Positions 1-9,236 are shown, numbered from the stretch's first letter. The stretch: DNA of 54,274 bases from Nocardia otitidiscaviarum NBRC 14405 (GCF_000308635.1 NZ_BAGD01000275.1:1-54274); one strand, 5' to 3'. Translations and numbers: made by a program. Notes: generated from the sequence alone by a model not told the origin.

Positions 1-1547
1 AGATCATGGGCGCGGCCTCCTACGCGCTCATCGGCTTTCACTGGAGCGATCCGCGCCGTGCCGCCTCGGGCTTGATCGCCTTCCTCACCACGCGCGCCGG
101 GGATCTGGGGCTCTATCTCGCCGCGGGCGCGGTGTTGGCCGGGGGAGCTTCCACGCTGGCCCTCGATGCTCTGGCGGAGACCGGCGGCGGCTGGCGGGAT
201 GCGGCGGCCGCCGGAATCCTGTTGGCGGCGTTCGGGAAATCGGCGCTGCTGCCGTTCAGCTTCTGGCTGTCGCGGGCCATGGCCGGTCCCAGTCCGGTGT
301 CGGCGCTGCTGCATTCGGCCACCATGGTGGCGGCGGGCGCGTATCTGCTGCTGCGCCTGGAACCGTTGCTCGCCGCCACCTCGTGGGCGGGGTCGGTCGC
401 GGCCTGGGGCGGTCTGGCCACCGCCGTCGCGCTGGGTGCGGTGGCGGTGTGCCAGAGCGACCTCAAGCAGCTGCTGGCGGCATCGACCTGCGCTCAGGTG
501 GGTCTGATGGTGGCGGCCGCGGGCATGGGCGGTGTGGTGGCAGGCACCGGTCATCTGGTGGCGCACGCGGCCACCAAGAGTCTGCTCTTCCTCGGCGCGG
601 GCGCGTGGCTGACCGCCCTCGGCACCCGCAACCTGACCGGGCTGCGCGGGGCCGCCCGCGCGTATCCCGTTGTCGGCGTGACGTTCACGATCGGGGCACT
701 GGCGCTGGCCGGGGTGCCTCCGCTGGCACTGTGGCCGACCAAGGAAGGCGTGCTGGTGGCGGCACACGAGACGTCGACGCCGCTGTTCATCGCCGCATAC
801 GCCGCCGCAGTACTCGGTGCGCTGTACGCCGGTCGCGCGGTGACGCTGGTGTGGTCGCGGCCCGTGGCCGATACCGAGAAGCACCGGGACGGTGTGGAAA
901 CCGGGACGCGGCGAGTGAATGCCGCGCAAGCGCTGCCGCTGCCGGTACTGGCCGCCGCCACCGTAGTGGGCGGCGCGGCGGCCCTGCCGGTGGTCCGGAC
1001 GGAGTTCGCCACCCTGCTGGATATACCGGCACCGGCGATCACCGGGCCGGAACTGCTGCTCTCGGGGGCCGTGGCCGTGGCAGGTGTCGCCGGGGTGGCC
1101 GCCGTGATCCGCTGGCGCGGTGACATTCCCGCGCCCGCCCCGCTCGCCGGATGGCTGGGACTGGAATCGGCGGCGCGTCGATTCGTGGGCGCACCGGTCC
1201 TGGCGGCGGCGCACGCACTGGCCCGGTTCGACGACCGGGTGCTCGCCGCCGGGACCGGCTCGGCCGCGCGCGGCGTCGCCGAACTCGCCAGGAGACTGGC
1301 CGGTTTCGACGACCGGGCGCTCGCCGCAGCGGTGCGCGGAACCGCTGCCGCGAGCATGGCGGCAGCCCGCGCGACCACCCACGGCCCGGAACGCGCCATC
1401 GCCCGTGCTGTCGGGGCCGTCGCCGCGGGCGCACGGGAGTTGGCCCGGTGGGCGCGACGTCCGGAAACCGGTGCGGTGCACCAGTACTACGCCCAGGCGA
1501 CAGTGCTCATGGTGCTGTTGGCAGCGGTGCTGCTGGTGCTGACGTGA
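1..1547 (+). CDS. nuoL: NADH-quinone oxidoreductase subunit L (5' partial)
   Basis: Membrane arm subunit of respiratory complex I and largest of the three antiporter-like proton channels. The gene is open at the window edge: the first complete codons read I-M-G-A-A-S-Y-A-L-I-G-F, the stretch after the conserved TM5 Trp-Glu. The cut codon before them ends in AG, which fits GAG for that Glu. About 514 residues remain, nearly all hydrophobic helices, including the 'PVSALLHSATMVAAGAY' channel segment. The C-terminus (from about nt 1200) is an Ala/Arg-rich amphipathic stretch followed by a last membrane helix, as expected for the lateral helix of NuoL. Within it 'FDDRVLAAG' and 'FDDRALAAA' look like an internal duplication. 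nuoM follows after 46 bp. Confidence 0.92.
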   Translation, partial: IMGAASYALIGFHWSDPRRAASGLIAFLTTRAGDLGLYLAAGAVLAGGASTLALDALAETGGGWRDAAAAGILLAAFGKSALLPFSFWLSRAMAGPSPVSALLHSATMVAAGAYLLLRLEPLLAATSWAGSVAAWGGLATAVALGAVAVCQSDLKQLLAASTCAQVGLMVAAAGMGGVVAGTGHLVAHAATKSLLFLGAGAWLTALGTRNLTGLRGAARAYPVVGVTFTIGALALAGVPPLALWPTKEGVLVAAHETSTPLFIAAYAAAVLGALYAGRAVTLVWSRPVADTEKHRDGVETGTRRVNAAQALPLPVLAAATVVGGAAALPVVRTEFATLLDIPAPAITGPELLLSGAVAVAGVAGVAAVIRWRGDIPAPAPLAGWLGLESAARRFVGAPVLAAAHALARFDDRVLAAGTGSAARGVAELARRLAGFDDRALAAAVRGTAAASMAAARATTHGPERAIARAVGAVAAGARELARWARRPETGAVHQYYAQATVLMVLLAAVLLVLT

Positions 1548-1593
1548 GTTCCACACGGACACAGGGGATGACCGATACGAGAGGAGGTGCGGA

Positions 1594-3087
1594 ATGCTCA
1601 GTGTGCTGGTGTTCCTACCACTGGCAGCGGCGCTGATCGTGGCCGCCGTACCCCGACTGGGCGATCGTGCCGTCCGTTGGGCCTGGGTGGCCGCGAGCGC
1701 GACCGAAGTCGTGCTGGTCGCGGTGCTGTGGTGGTCCTACCGACGAACCCCGCCCGCACCCGGCGACTTCGCTTTCACCGAACGCGTCTCCTGGATTCCG
1801 AGCCTGCGGGCGAGTTATCACATCGGCCTGGACGGGTTCAGTCTGCCGCTGGTCGCCATGACGACCGTGCTGTTCCTGGCGTGCGCGGTCTACTCGCTGC
1901 GGGAGACCCGCCGGGTGCGTTGGTTCGCCGCGCTGTTCCTGTTTCTCGAGACCGTCTGCCTGGGAGTCTTCGTCTCGCTGGACCTGGTGCTGTTCTTCGT
2001 GTTCTTCGATCTGTCGATCGTGGGCATGTACTTCGTGATCAACGGGTGGGGCCACGGGCAGGCGCGCCGCGCGGCCTTGCAGTTCTTCCTTTACACCTTC
2101 ATCGGATCGCTGGCCCTGCTGCTCGGCTTCATCATCCTGTACCTGTCCGCCGACCCGCACACCTTCGACATCGTCGAACTGACGGCCGCGAACCCCTTGG
2201 CGGACAACACGGTACGCGGTTCGATCGCACTGGCCGCGATCGTGCTCGGCCTGGCAATCAAGACTCCGACGGTGCCCTTCCACACCTGGCTGCCACCCGC
2301 CCACACCGAAGCGCCCGCCGCCGGTTCCGCCGTGCTCGCCGGGGTGCTGCTGAAACTGGGCACCTACGGTTTCATCCGCATCGCCATGCCGCTCCTGCCG
2401 GAGGCGTGGCGGCGTTTCGCCCTGGTGCTGCTGATCGTCGGCGTGGTCAGTGTGGTCTACGGCGCGCTGGTCGCGCTGGCGCAGCGGAACTTCAAGCGCA
2501 TGATCGCCTACACCTCGGTCAACCACATGGGCTACATCCTGCTCGCCCTGGGCGCGGCCGGTCTGGTGGCGGGCAATTCCGAACAGGCGCGCACGCTGGC
2601 GATCTCGGGTGCGGTCACGCAGATGGTCAGCCACGGGCTCATCACCGGGGCGCTGTTCCTCATCGCGGGGGTGCTGTACGCGCGGCGCGAAACCTACGAC
2701 CTGGACGCCTTCGGCGGGCTCGCCGCCGCGGCCCCGGTGTTGGCCGCGGCCACGGCGGTCGCGTCCATGGCCTCGCTCGGCCTGCCCGGCTTCTCCGGGT
2801 TCATCGCCGAATTCCAGGTATTCCTGGGCTCTTTCGCACCCGCACCGGTACTTACGGCCATCGCGCTCACCGGTATTCTGATCACCGCCGCGCTGCTGCT
2901 GCGGGCGTATCAGAGCATCTTCCTGGGGCCGAAGCGCATCGGTGAGTTCGCCGATGTCACCGCGCCCGAGGCCTGGTCGATCATCCCGCTGCTCGCCGGA
3001 TCCCTCGTCATCGGGCTGGCTCCACGCTTCCTGCTGGATGTGATCGAACCGTCGGCTCGGATGCTCGGGCTGCTGGTGGAGGGCTGA
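1594..3087 (+). CDS. nuoM: NADH-quinone oxidoreductase subunit M
   Basis: Second proton-channel subunit of complex I, 497 aa, of normal length. The ATG follows a strong GAGGAGG site about 6 nt upstream. The family signature 'KTPTVPFHTWLPPAH' is present, with the TM7 lysine at Lys223. The TM5 carboxylate that is Glu in most NuoM proteins (Glu144 in E. coli) is Asp139 here, in 'FFVFFDLSIVGMYF'. The next gene starts 1 bp after the stop, so translation of nuoM and nuoN is probably coupled. The Asp suggests a divergent complex I lineage; other members of the antiporter-like family are a less likely alternative because nuoL-M-N order is kept. Confidence 0.93.
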   Translation: MLSVLVFLPLAAALIVAAVPRLGDRAVRWAWVAASATEVVLVAVLWWSYRRTPPAPGDFAFTERVSWIPSLRASYHIGLDGFSLPLVAMTTVLFLACAVYSLRETRRVRWFAALFLFLETVCLGVFVSLDLVLFFVFFDLSIVGMYFVINGWGHGQARRAALQFFLYTFIGSLALLLGFIILYLSADPHTFDIVELTAANPLADNTVRGSIALAAIVLGLAIKTPTVPFHTWLPPAHTEAPAAGSAVLAGVLLKLGTYGFIRIAMPLLPEAWRRFALVLLIVGVVSVVYGALVALAQRNFKRMIAYTSVNHMGYILLALGAAGLVAGNSEQARTLAISGAVTQMVSHGLITGALFLIAGVLYARRETYDLDAFGGLAAAAPVLAAATAVASMASLGLPGFSGFIAEFQVFLGSFAPAPVLTAIALTGILITAALLLRAYQSIFLGPKRIGEFADVTAPEAWSIIPLLAGSLVIGLAPRFLLDVIEPSARMLGLLVEG

Positions 3088-3088
3088 C

Positions 3089-4543
3089 GTGGGGACCGAC
3101 AGCGCGGCCCACGGAGGCGACGCCGTGCTCGCCGCGAGCGGCGAGATGGGCGCGGATCTGGCGGCGCTCGCCCCGGAGGCGGCGCTGGCCGCCGCCGCGG
3201 TGCTGGGTCTGCTGCTCGGCTCATTCCTGCCGCGCACCCGGCAGTGGCCGGTACGGCTGCTCGCCGCCGTCGCCGCGATCACGACACTGGTGACGACGGT
3301 CGCGGTCTGGAACGACGCGCCCGCCACCATCTTCGAGGCCACCTACGACATCGACACCGCCACCAACGCCGTGCGTCTGACGGTGGCCGTTTCCCTACTG
3401 CTGGTCCTGGCCCTGTCGTGGCCCGGCACCCGGGCCGCCGCCCGCGAATCCGAATTCGTGGTGCTGCTGACCCTGGCCGGACTCGGCGCGGTGTTGCTGG
3501 CCGGAGCCGCCGATCTGCTGGTGCTGATCACCGCGTACCTGCTGGCGAGTATTCCGCTCTACGCGCTCACGGCCTTCGAGAAGGACTCCGCGGGGGTGGA
3601 GGCCGCCCTCAAGTACTACCTGCTCGGCGCGCTGTTCGGCACCACCATGCTGTTGGGCGCGGCCCTGGTGCTCGGCGCGGGCGGAGCGACCACCTATACG
3701 GCGCTGGCCGAGGCCGCGCCGACGGCCCCGCGCGCCGCCCTGGCGGTGGGCGCGGTCGCACTGCTGGGCGCGCTGCTGTTCAAGGCCGGGGCGGTACCGG
3801 CGCACTTCTGGGTGCCCGACGTCACCCAGGGCACCCGTCCCGCCGTGGCCGCCGTGGTCACCACCGTGCCGAAACTCGGTGCCATCGTGGCGATCTCACG
3901 ATTCGGTACGGTGGTGTCGGCGGACGGGGAGCTGCGCTGGGGGGTGCTGATCGCGGTCATCGCCGCCACCACCATGACCCTGGGCAATCTCGCCGCCTTT
4001 TTCCAGACCGACGTGCGCCGCCTGCTCGCCTACTCCACCATCAGCCAGGCCGGATACCTGCTGGTCGGCGTCGCCGCCGTGGGCCGGTCGGAGTTGGCCG
4101 TGCCCGCGATCCTGCTGTATCTGGCCGCCTACGCGGTCACCAATCTCGGTGCTTTCGCGGTGGTGTGCGCACTGCCCGACCGGCGCGCCCTCGGTGACCA
4201 CACCGGGCTGCTGCGGCGTCGACCCGCACTCGCAACGGCGTTGCTGGTGTGTCTGTTCGGCCTGATCGGCACCCCGCCCACCGCTGTGTTCGTCGGCAAG
4301 CTGACCGTCTTCACCGCGGCCTTCGACGCCGGGCTGGCCTGGTTGGCCGTGCTGGCGGTGGTCAATACGGTCGCCAGCGTCTTCTACTACCTGCGCTGGG
4401 TGGTTCCGGTCGTGCGCGGCGGCGGCGATATCGAACCGTCCCCGCCGGGCGCGGCCGCCGTCACCGCCTACGCGGCGGCCGTGCTGTCCGTGCTGATCGG
4501 GTTGCTCGCCGGACCGGTCTGGGACGCACTGGAATTCGGATAA
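3089..4543 (+). CDS. nuoN: NADH-quinone oxidoreductase subunit N
   Basis: Third antiporter-like subunit of complex I, 484 aa. The GTG start lies 1 bp after the nuoM stop, with GGAGG inside the end of nuoM as ribosome site. The 'LLFKAGAVPAHFWVPD' motif keeps the TM7 lysine, and 'AALKYYLLGALFG' is the usual loop and helix. By-eye alignment of 'DLLVLITAYLLASIPLY' with the usual NuoN TM5 segment puts Leu151 where most homologs have the channel Glu. The protein is thus divergent in a residue considered important for coupling. It is the last nuo gene; no further nuo gene follows. Confidence 0.9.
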   Translation: MGTDSAAHGGDAVLAASGEMGADLAALAPEAALAAAAVLGLLLGSFLPRTRQWPVRLLAAVAAITTLVTTVAVWNDAPATIFEATYDIDTATNAVRLTVAVSLLLVLALSWPGTRAAARESEFVVLLTLAGLGAVLLAGAADLLVLITAYLLASIPLYALTAFEKDSAGVEAALKYYLLGALFGTTMLLGAALVLGAGGATTYTALAEAAPTAPRAALAVGAVALLGALLFKAGAVPAHFWVPDVTQGTRPAVAAVVTTVPKLGAIVAISRFGTVVSADGELRWGVLIAVIAATTMTLGNLAAFFQTDVRRLLAYSTISQAGYLLVGVAAVGRSELAVPAILLYLAAYAVTNLGAFAVVCALPDRRALGDHTGLLRRRPALATALLVCLFGLIGTPPTAVFVGKLTVFTAAFDAGLAWLAVLAVVNTVASVFYYLRWVVPVVRGGGDIEPSPPGAAAVTAYAAAVLSVLIGLLAGPVWDALEFG

Positions 4544-4545
4544 AC

Positions 4546-4632
4546 GGCCGTGCTGATCTGGCCGCCTGCCGAGCTGATCAGGCTGCCCGCCGCGCTGATT
4601 GGGCTGTCGCCGTGCCGATCGGGGCTGCCCGC
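4546..4632. repeat. degenerate 21-22 bp tandem repeat after nuoN
   Basis: Four imperfect head-to-tail copies beginning GCCG, of the type GCCGnGCTGATCnGGCTGCC, lie in the 138 bp between the converging nuoN and CbiX/ferredoxin genes. There is no convincing reading frame. It resembles the other gene-end minisatellites of this window in style but not in sequence. Confidence 0.7.
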
Positions 4633-4681
4633 CGAGACGCGCTGGATTTCCCGTAGCGCAGCCGGTGCCGCTGACGATCGG

Positions 4682-5302
4682 CTAGCCGACCCGATCCGCC
4701 TCGGCGGTCTCCACCGCCGCCCCCGAATGCCACCGGCCGTCGGGGTAGGTGATGTACAGCGGACCCAGATTGCACGGATGCAGACAGCCGGTCGGGGTGA
4801 TCAGGGCGTCCGGATGGGTGTCGCGCAGGGTGCGGTGGAGTTCGGCCGCGCCGTAGACGGTGCAGCGGGGCCCGCGGCAGACCAGGATATGGGTGCTGTG
4901 CTCGGGGATCTCCGACCAGGCGGGGCTGCGGAAGGCACGCGGGCTGGCCGTGACGGGTGTGCCCGCGTCCTGCTTGCGGGCTCGGATCAGGGCGGCGAAA
5001 TCCGCTGTGCCGTCGATACTCTCGGTTATGCGGAGATCGATGTCGCGGTCGCGGGTCTCCTTCCAGTTGGCCACCGCGCGGGCGATCCAGGTCTCCAGGT
5101 AGCGGTCGCGCGGGACGGCCAGGGGGATGAGGGTGACCGGCACGTCGTCGTCGGCGGCCGCGTCCAGCACCTGGTGGATGGTCGGTTCACCCTGATCCAG
5201 CAGGGCGTAGCCCATTTCGCAGGCGCGGGCCAGTGCCTGGACGGCGGGGAGGTCGACACCGGCGGGCGTGGGGCGGGCGACGAGGATATGGCGGCGGCTC
5301 AT
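4682..5302 (-). CDS. CbiX-like / [2Fe-2S] ferredoxin-like two-domain protein
   Basis: 206 aa. Residues 1-110 resemble the CbiX/sirohydrochlorin chelatase half-domain ('VPVTLIPLAVPRDRYLE'). Residues 136-195 are a thioredoxin-fold ferredoxin with Cys142, Cys147, Cys173 and Cys177 ('CRGPRC', 'GCLHPCNLG'), the spacing of [2Fe-2S] proteins of the (2Fe-2S)-ferredoxin family. It is the last gene of the riboswitch-led transporter operon, and its ATG overlaps the ATPase stop (ATGA). Seen: both domains and the coupling. Inferred: a cytoplasmic handling or reducing step for the imported metal complex, for example a corrinoid or cobalt chelate. Whether the CbiX half still chelates metal is not clear. Confidence 0.8.
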   Translation of the reverse strand: MSRRHILVARPTPAGVDLPAVQALARACEMGYALLDQGEPTIHQVLDAAADDDVPVTLIPLAVPRDRYLETWIARAVANWKETRDRDIDLRITESIDGTADFAALIRARKQDAGTPVTASPRAFRSPAWSEIPEHSTHILVCRGPRCTVYGAAELHRTLRDTHPDALITPTGCLHPCNLGPLYITYPDGRWHSGAAVETAEADRVG

Positions 5303-6102
5303 GCGGTACGGACCTTTCGCGCGGCGGGAACCACCAGGGGTGTGCCGGTGGCCGGGTCGTCGATGACGGTGCAGTCGAGGTCGAACACCTCGGCCACCAG
5401 ATCGGGGTGCACGATCTCGCTCGGCGCGCCCTGGGCCACCACGCGGCCGTCCCGCACGGCAACCAGGTGATCGGCGTAGCGTGCGGCCAGATTGAGATCG
5501 TGCAGCACCACGACGATGGTGCGGGGCAACAGATTTCGCAGCAGGTCGAGCACATCGAGCTGATGGGTCAGATCCAGGAAGGTGGTCGGCTCGTCGAGCA
5601 GCAGCACCTCCGGATCCTGCGCCACCGCCAAGGCGACCCACACCCGCTGGCGCTGCCCGCCGGAGAGTTCGTCGAGGCTGCGGTCGGCGAGTTCGAGGGT
5701 GTCGGTGGCCGCCATGGCCCGGTGCACCGCGGCCTCGTCGGCCTCGGACCACTGGCGGAACCAGCGCTGGTGCGGATGGCGGCCGCGGCCCACCAGGTCG
5801 GCGACCGTGATGCCGTCCGGGGCGGTCGGCTGCTGCGGCAGCATCCCCAGACGCCGGGCCAGGGTGCGGGCGGGCAGCCGCCCGATATCGCCGCCGTCCA
5901 GCAGCACCGCACCCGCCGCGGGCGGTATCAGGCGGGCCAACCCGCGCAGCAGGGTCGATTTGCCGCAGCCGTTGCGGCCGACGATGACGGTCAGCGCCCC
6001 GGCGGGGAAGTCCACGGTGGCGTCGGTGACGGCCGGTGTGTCGCCGTAGGCGAGCGTGAGCGCCGAGGTGGTGAGATGAGCGGTGGTGAGGTGAGCGGTC
6101 AT
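5299..6102 (-). CDS. ABC transporter ATPase, FecE/BtuD type
   Basis: 267 aa cytoplasmic ATPase that powers the two adjacent permeases. Walker A 'GRNGCGKST' is at residues 42-50, the signature 'LSGGQ' at 146-150, Walker B 'LLLDEP' at 167-172, and the switch His follows in 'VVLHDLNLA'. These fit the iron-siderophore/heme/cobalamin importer class. The ATG at 6102 overlaps the upstream permease stop by 4 bp. The N-terminus holds a small duplication ('TAHLT' twice) from a 15-bp direct repeat. The riboswitch upstream of the first gene suggests a corrinoid or cobalt-related substrate. Confidence 0.9.
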   Translation of the reverse strand: MTAHLTTAHLTTSALTLAYGDTPAVTDATVDFPAGALTVIVGRNGCGKSTLLRGLARLIPPAAGAVLLDGGDIGRLPARTLARRLGMLPQQPTAPDGITVADLVGRGRHPHQRWFRQWSEADEAAVHRAMAATDTLELADRSLDELSGGQRQRVWVALAVAQDPEVLLLDEPTTFLDLTHQLDVLDLLRNLLPRTIVVVLHDLNLAARYADHLVAVRDGRVVAQGAPSEIVHPDLVAEVFDLDCTVIDDPATGTPLVVPAARKVRTA

Positions 6103-7166
6103 CCAGCGTGTCCGATTCGGGTTGCGCGGGCCAGGAGATAGACGAGTACGGGCGCGCCGAGCACGGCGGTCACCACCCCGACCGGGAGTTCGGCGGGAAA
6201 CAACCGCCGGGCGGCCAGATCGGCGGTGACCACCAGCAGCGCGCCCGCCGCGGCGGCCGGGACCAGCCCGGCATCGCGCTCGGCGAGCAGCCGCCGCACG
6301 ATCTGCGGAGCGACCAGTGCGACGAAGGCGACGGGTCCGGCCGCCGCCGTGGCCAGGGTCGCCGCCACCGCGGCGAGGACGATCAGGGTGGTGCGGTGCG
6401 GTCCGCGGCGTCCGGACAGGGTGGCCGCCAGCTCGTCGCCGAGTTCGAGCAGCCGCAGGGTACGGGCCAGCACCAGCAGCGGCGGCGTCACCACGGCCAA
6501 CGCCGCGACCCCGAGCGCGACATGGCTCCAGTCGCGATTGGCCAGGCTGCCGGTGAGCCAACGGGCGGCGGTGTGCGCCTCGTAAATGTTCGCCCGGGTC
6601 AGCACGAAGGAGATGGCGGCCGACAGCATGGCCGTCACACCGATGCCGACCAGGACCAGCCGGTAGCCGTCCAGGCCGTTCCTGGTCGCCACCGCCACGA
6701 TGATCGCCATGGCCAGCAGCGACCCCGCCAGCGCGCCGCCGACCAGCAGCGGACCGGAACCGCCCAGCACCACGCTCACCACCAGCGCGCCCAGCGACGC
6801 GCCGGTGTTGATCCCGATGATCTCCGGACTGACCAGCGGGTTGGTCGCGACGCGTTGCAGGATCGCGCCGGAGACCGCGAAGGCGGCCCCCACACAGAGC
6901 CCGGTGAGCACACGCGGCAGCCGATCCCGCACCACCACGTCGTATTCGATGAGGGTGCCGCCCCCACCGAGCACCCGCAGCACATCGCCGACCGTGAGCG
7001 GAAAGTGGCCGACGGTGAGCGACCACGCCGCCACGACCAGCGCGGCCACCGTGAACACCACGGTGAGCAGGGCCGAATGGCGGTGTGCGCGAACGACTAT
7101 CCGTCCGCCGGGGGAGCGCAGCAGCACGGTGCCCAGCGGCAGCACCGCGGATCGGATGGGCGTCAC
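6099..7166 (-). CDS. FecCD-family permease (second of two)
   Basis: 355 aa integral membrane protein of the FecCD/BtuC family, with about nine or ten hydrophobic helices. The family hallmark 'NPLVSPEIIGINTGASLGAL' and the ATPase-contacting stretch around 'GPVAFVALVAPQIVRRL' are present. I chose the GTG at 7166 because it overlaps the upstream stop as GTGA, as elsewhere in this operon. The next gene overlaps the same way. Together with the preceding permease it probably forms a heterodimeric pore, as in siderophore importers; the E. coli B12 importer uses a BtuC homodimer. Confidence 0.88.
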   Translation of the reverse strand: MTPIRSAVLPLGTVLLRSPGGRIVVRAHRHSALLTVVFTVAALVVAAWSLTVGHFPLTVGDVLRVLGGGGTLIEYDVVVRDRLPRVLTGLCVGAAFAVSGAILQRVATNPLVSPEIIGINTGASLGALVVSVVLGGSGPLLVGGALAGSLLAMAIIVAVATRNGLDGYRLVLVGIGVTAMLSAAISFVLTRANIYEAHTAARWLTGSLANRDWSHVALGVAALAVVTPPLLVLARTLRLLELGDELAATLSGRRGPHRTTLIVLAAVAATLATAAAGPVAFVALVAPQIVRRLLAERDAGLVPAAAAGALLVVTADLAARRLFPAELPVGVVTAVLGAPVLVYLLARATRIGHAG

Positions 7167-8161
7167 AGCGTCGCGACCTTCCGATTGCGGACCAGATAGA
7201 GGAAGAACGGCGATCCCGCGAAGGCGGTGATGATGCCGACCTGGATCTCCTGCGGGCGCGCGACCACGCGCCCGAGCACGTCCGCCGCCAGCAGCAGCGT
7301 CGGGCCGAGCACCGCGCACCAGGCCAGGATCCAGCGGTAGTCCTGTCCGGCCAGGGCCCGCGCGATATGCGGGATCACCAGGCCGATGAACGCGACGGGC
7401 CCGGCGATGGCCACCGCGGCACCCGCCAGCAGCACCACGGCCGCCGCCCCGACGGCGCGCACCGTGACCAGCCGCGCGCCGAGCGTGCGCGCCATGTCCT
7501 CGCCCATGGCGAGCGCGTTGAGCGAGCGCGCCACCGCCACCGCCAGCACGGTCCCGACGGCGATGAACGGCGTTATGGCCCAGACGGATTCGACATCCGC
7601 GCGGGTCAGCGAACCCACCACCCAGAACCGGAAGTTGTCGAAGGTGGTGCGGTCCAGCAGCGTGACGGCGGTGGTGATGGAACCGCACAGCGCGGCGCAC
7701 GCGGCACCGGCCAGGGCCAGCTTCACCGGGGTGGCGCCGCCGAAGCCGAGCGATCCCAGCGTGTAGACGAATACCGCCGCGACGGCCGCACCGAGGAAAG
7801 CGAACCACACGACTCCGCCCGGCGCGCTCAGGCCGAGCACGCCCATGGCGATCACGATGGCCAGCGACGCACCCGAATTGATGCCCAGCAGTCCGGGTCC
7901 GGCGAGCGGATTGCGGGTCAGCCCCTGCATGACGGCTCCGGCCAGGGCGAGCGCGATGCCCGCCAGCAGTCCGGCCACCGTGCAGGGCAACCGGATGTAG
8001 CGCACCACCCGATCCGCGTCGGTGCCCCGGAAGTCGGTGAACGCCGCCGCCACCTGATCGACGGTGATCGGATGCGTCCCGACAAGCAGCGAGGCGAGGC
8101 AGACCAGGGCGAGCGCGGCGAGGGCCACCGGCATGCCGACGCCGCGCAGACCGCGACTCAC
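7163..8161 (-). CDS. FecCD-family permease (first of two)
   Basis: 332 aa permease of the FecCD/BtuC family, recognisable by 'NPLAGPGLLGINSGASLAIV' and 'GPVAFIGLVIPHIARAL'. It starts at a GTG overlapping the stop of the lipoprotein gene (GTGA). It is clearly related to, but distinct from, the second permease, so the pore is probably a heterodimer. It works in the cytoplasmic membrane with the lipoprotein encoded upstream and the ATPase encoded downstream. The substrate cannot be read from the permease sequence; the riboswitch is the main clue. Confidence 0.88.
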   Translation of the reverse strand: MSRGLRGVGMPVALAALALVCLASLLVGTHPITVDQVAAAFTDFRGTDADRVVRYIRLPCTVAGLLAGIALALAGAVMQGLTRNPLAGPGLLGINSGASLAIVIAMGVLGLSAPGGVVWFAFLGAAVAAVFVYTLGSLGFGGATPVKLALAGAACAALCGSITTAVTLLDRTTFDNFRFWVVGSLTRADVESVWAITPFIAVGTVLAVAVARSLNALAMGEDMARTLGARLVTVRAVGAAAVVLLAGAAVAIAGPVAFIGLVIPHIARALAGQDYRWILAWCAVLGPTLLLAADVLGRVVARPQEIQVGIITAFAGSPFFLYLVRNRKVATL

Positions 8162-9192
8162 CGCCCGAACAGATCGGGGTGGATCAACTCGGCGACCAGT
8201 TCGGTCGCGTGGGCGATCCGCACCCCCGCCGCCCGATCGGCGAACAGGAAGGGGTGCACCGCACCCGCGCGCACCGCGGTCAGATTGGCGAAGGCCGGAT
8301 TGCCGGTGATGGTGTCGGCCTGCGACTGCCCGTCGGCGCGGGTGTAACTGGCCTCGCAGCACAGACTGGTCAGAATGATGTCGGGATCGCGGGCGATGAT
8401 CTCCTCCGCGCCGATCGGCACATTGCGGCGGGCGGTCAGGTCGGCGAAGGCGTTCACCCCGCCCGCGGCCTCGATGATCCGGGTGACGAAGTCGATGCCG
8501 CCCGCGACGGTGTAGGAACCGTCGTCCTTGGGTGTCACCACCGCGACCCGAGGGCGCTCGGCTCCCGCGACCGTCGCGCGCACCGCCTCGATCCGGTCGC
8601 GCAGATCGGTGGCCACCTGCTCGGCGCGTTCGGGCACACCCCACAGTGCGCCGAGATCCCGAAGATCCGCGTACACGTTGTCGAATCGCACCGTCGCCGG
8701 GTCGATGGCCTCGTCCGCCAGTCCGTCGGCGCTCGGGCACAGCGGACTCAGCACCCAGGTGCGCACTCCGAGTTCGTGCAGGCTGGCGCGGGTGCCGACG
8801 CTGGCCTGAGCGGATTTCGCGAACACCCCGTTGTAGCCGGAGAGCACGAAATCGGGCCGCTGGGACAGCAATTCGTCCCGGCTCGGCAGCTTCTCGACGT
8901 ATGGGACGCTCGCCTGCGCGTCCCATAATTCGGGCAGCACCGCCGCGTCCAGGAAGGCCGTCCCGACCAGGCGGTCGGTGACCCCGAGGGCGTGCGCGAT
9001 CTCGATGGATGGCTGATAGGCGGCGTAGATGCGCTGCGGCGGCGCATCGACGCCGATATCGATACCGCAGTTGACGCGCGTGACGGCGGCGTCACCGACA
9101 GCGGTGTCGGCCGCGGGCGCACACCCGGCGAGCGCGACGGCACCGGCGAGCAACGCGCCGATCCGCAGGCGCGCGGAAACAAACGTGGTCAA
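8158..9192 (-). CDS. substrate-binding lipoprotein of a cobalamin-regulated ABC importer
   Basis: 344 aa FecB/BtuF-like periplasmic-binding protein. It has a lipoprotein signal with a hydrophobic core and lipobox 'LAGC' (Cys24 if the TTG at 9192 is the start). The TTG is preceded by GGAAGG. The fold fits the helical-backbone binding proteins of siderophore/B12 importers: 'RVAVVTPKDDGSY', 'EEIIARDPDIILTS'. Two adjacent cysteines occur in 'SLCCEAS'. It is the first gene of a five-gene operon and sits directly downstream of a cobalamin riboswitch, so expression should fall when intracellular cobalamin is high. Substrate: B12, another corrinoid or a cobalt chelate (inference). Confidence 0.87.
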   Translation of the reverse strand: MTTFVSARLRIGALLAGAVALAGCAPAADTAVGDAAVTRVNCGIDIGVDAPPQRIYAAYQPSIEIAHALGVTDRLVGTAFLDAAVLPELWDAQASVPYVEKLPSRDELLSQRPDFVLSGYNGVFAKSAQASVGTRASLHELGVRTWVLSPLCPSADGLADEAIDPATVRFDNVYADLRDLGALWGVPERAEQVATDLRDRIEAVRATVAGAERPRVAVVTPKDDGSYTVAGGIDFVTRIIEAAGGVNAFADLTARRNVPIGAEEIIARDPDIILTSLCCEASYTRADGQSQADTITGNPAFANLTAVRAGAVHPFLFADRAAGVRIAHATELVAELIHPDLFGR

Positions 9193-9236
9193 GACGACCG
9201 CCTTCCAGGTCCTCGTGGAACGGGCACTACAGCGCC

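Noticed and set aside
1615..3342. 575-codon open frame on the minus strand opposite nuoM and nuoN
   Set aside because: Typical high-GC shadow frame: Gln/Arg/Gly-rich, no domain, and fully covered by well-identified genes on the other strand.
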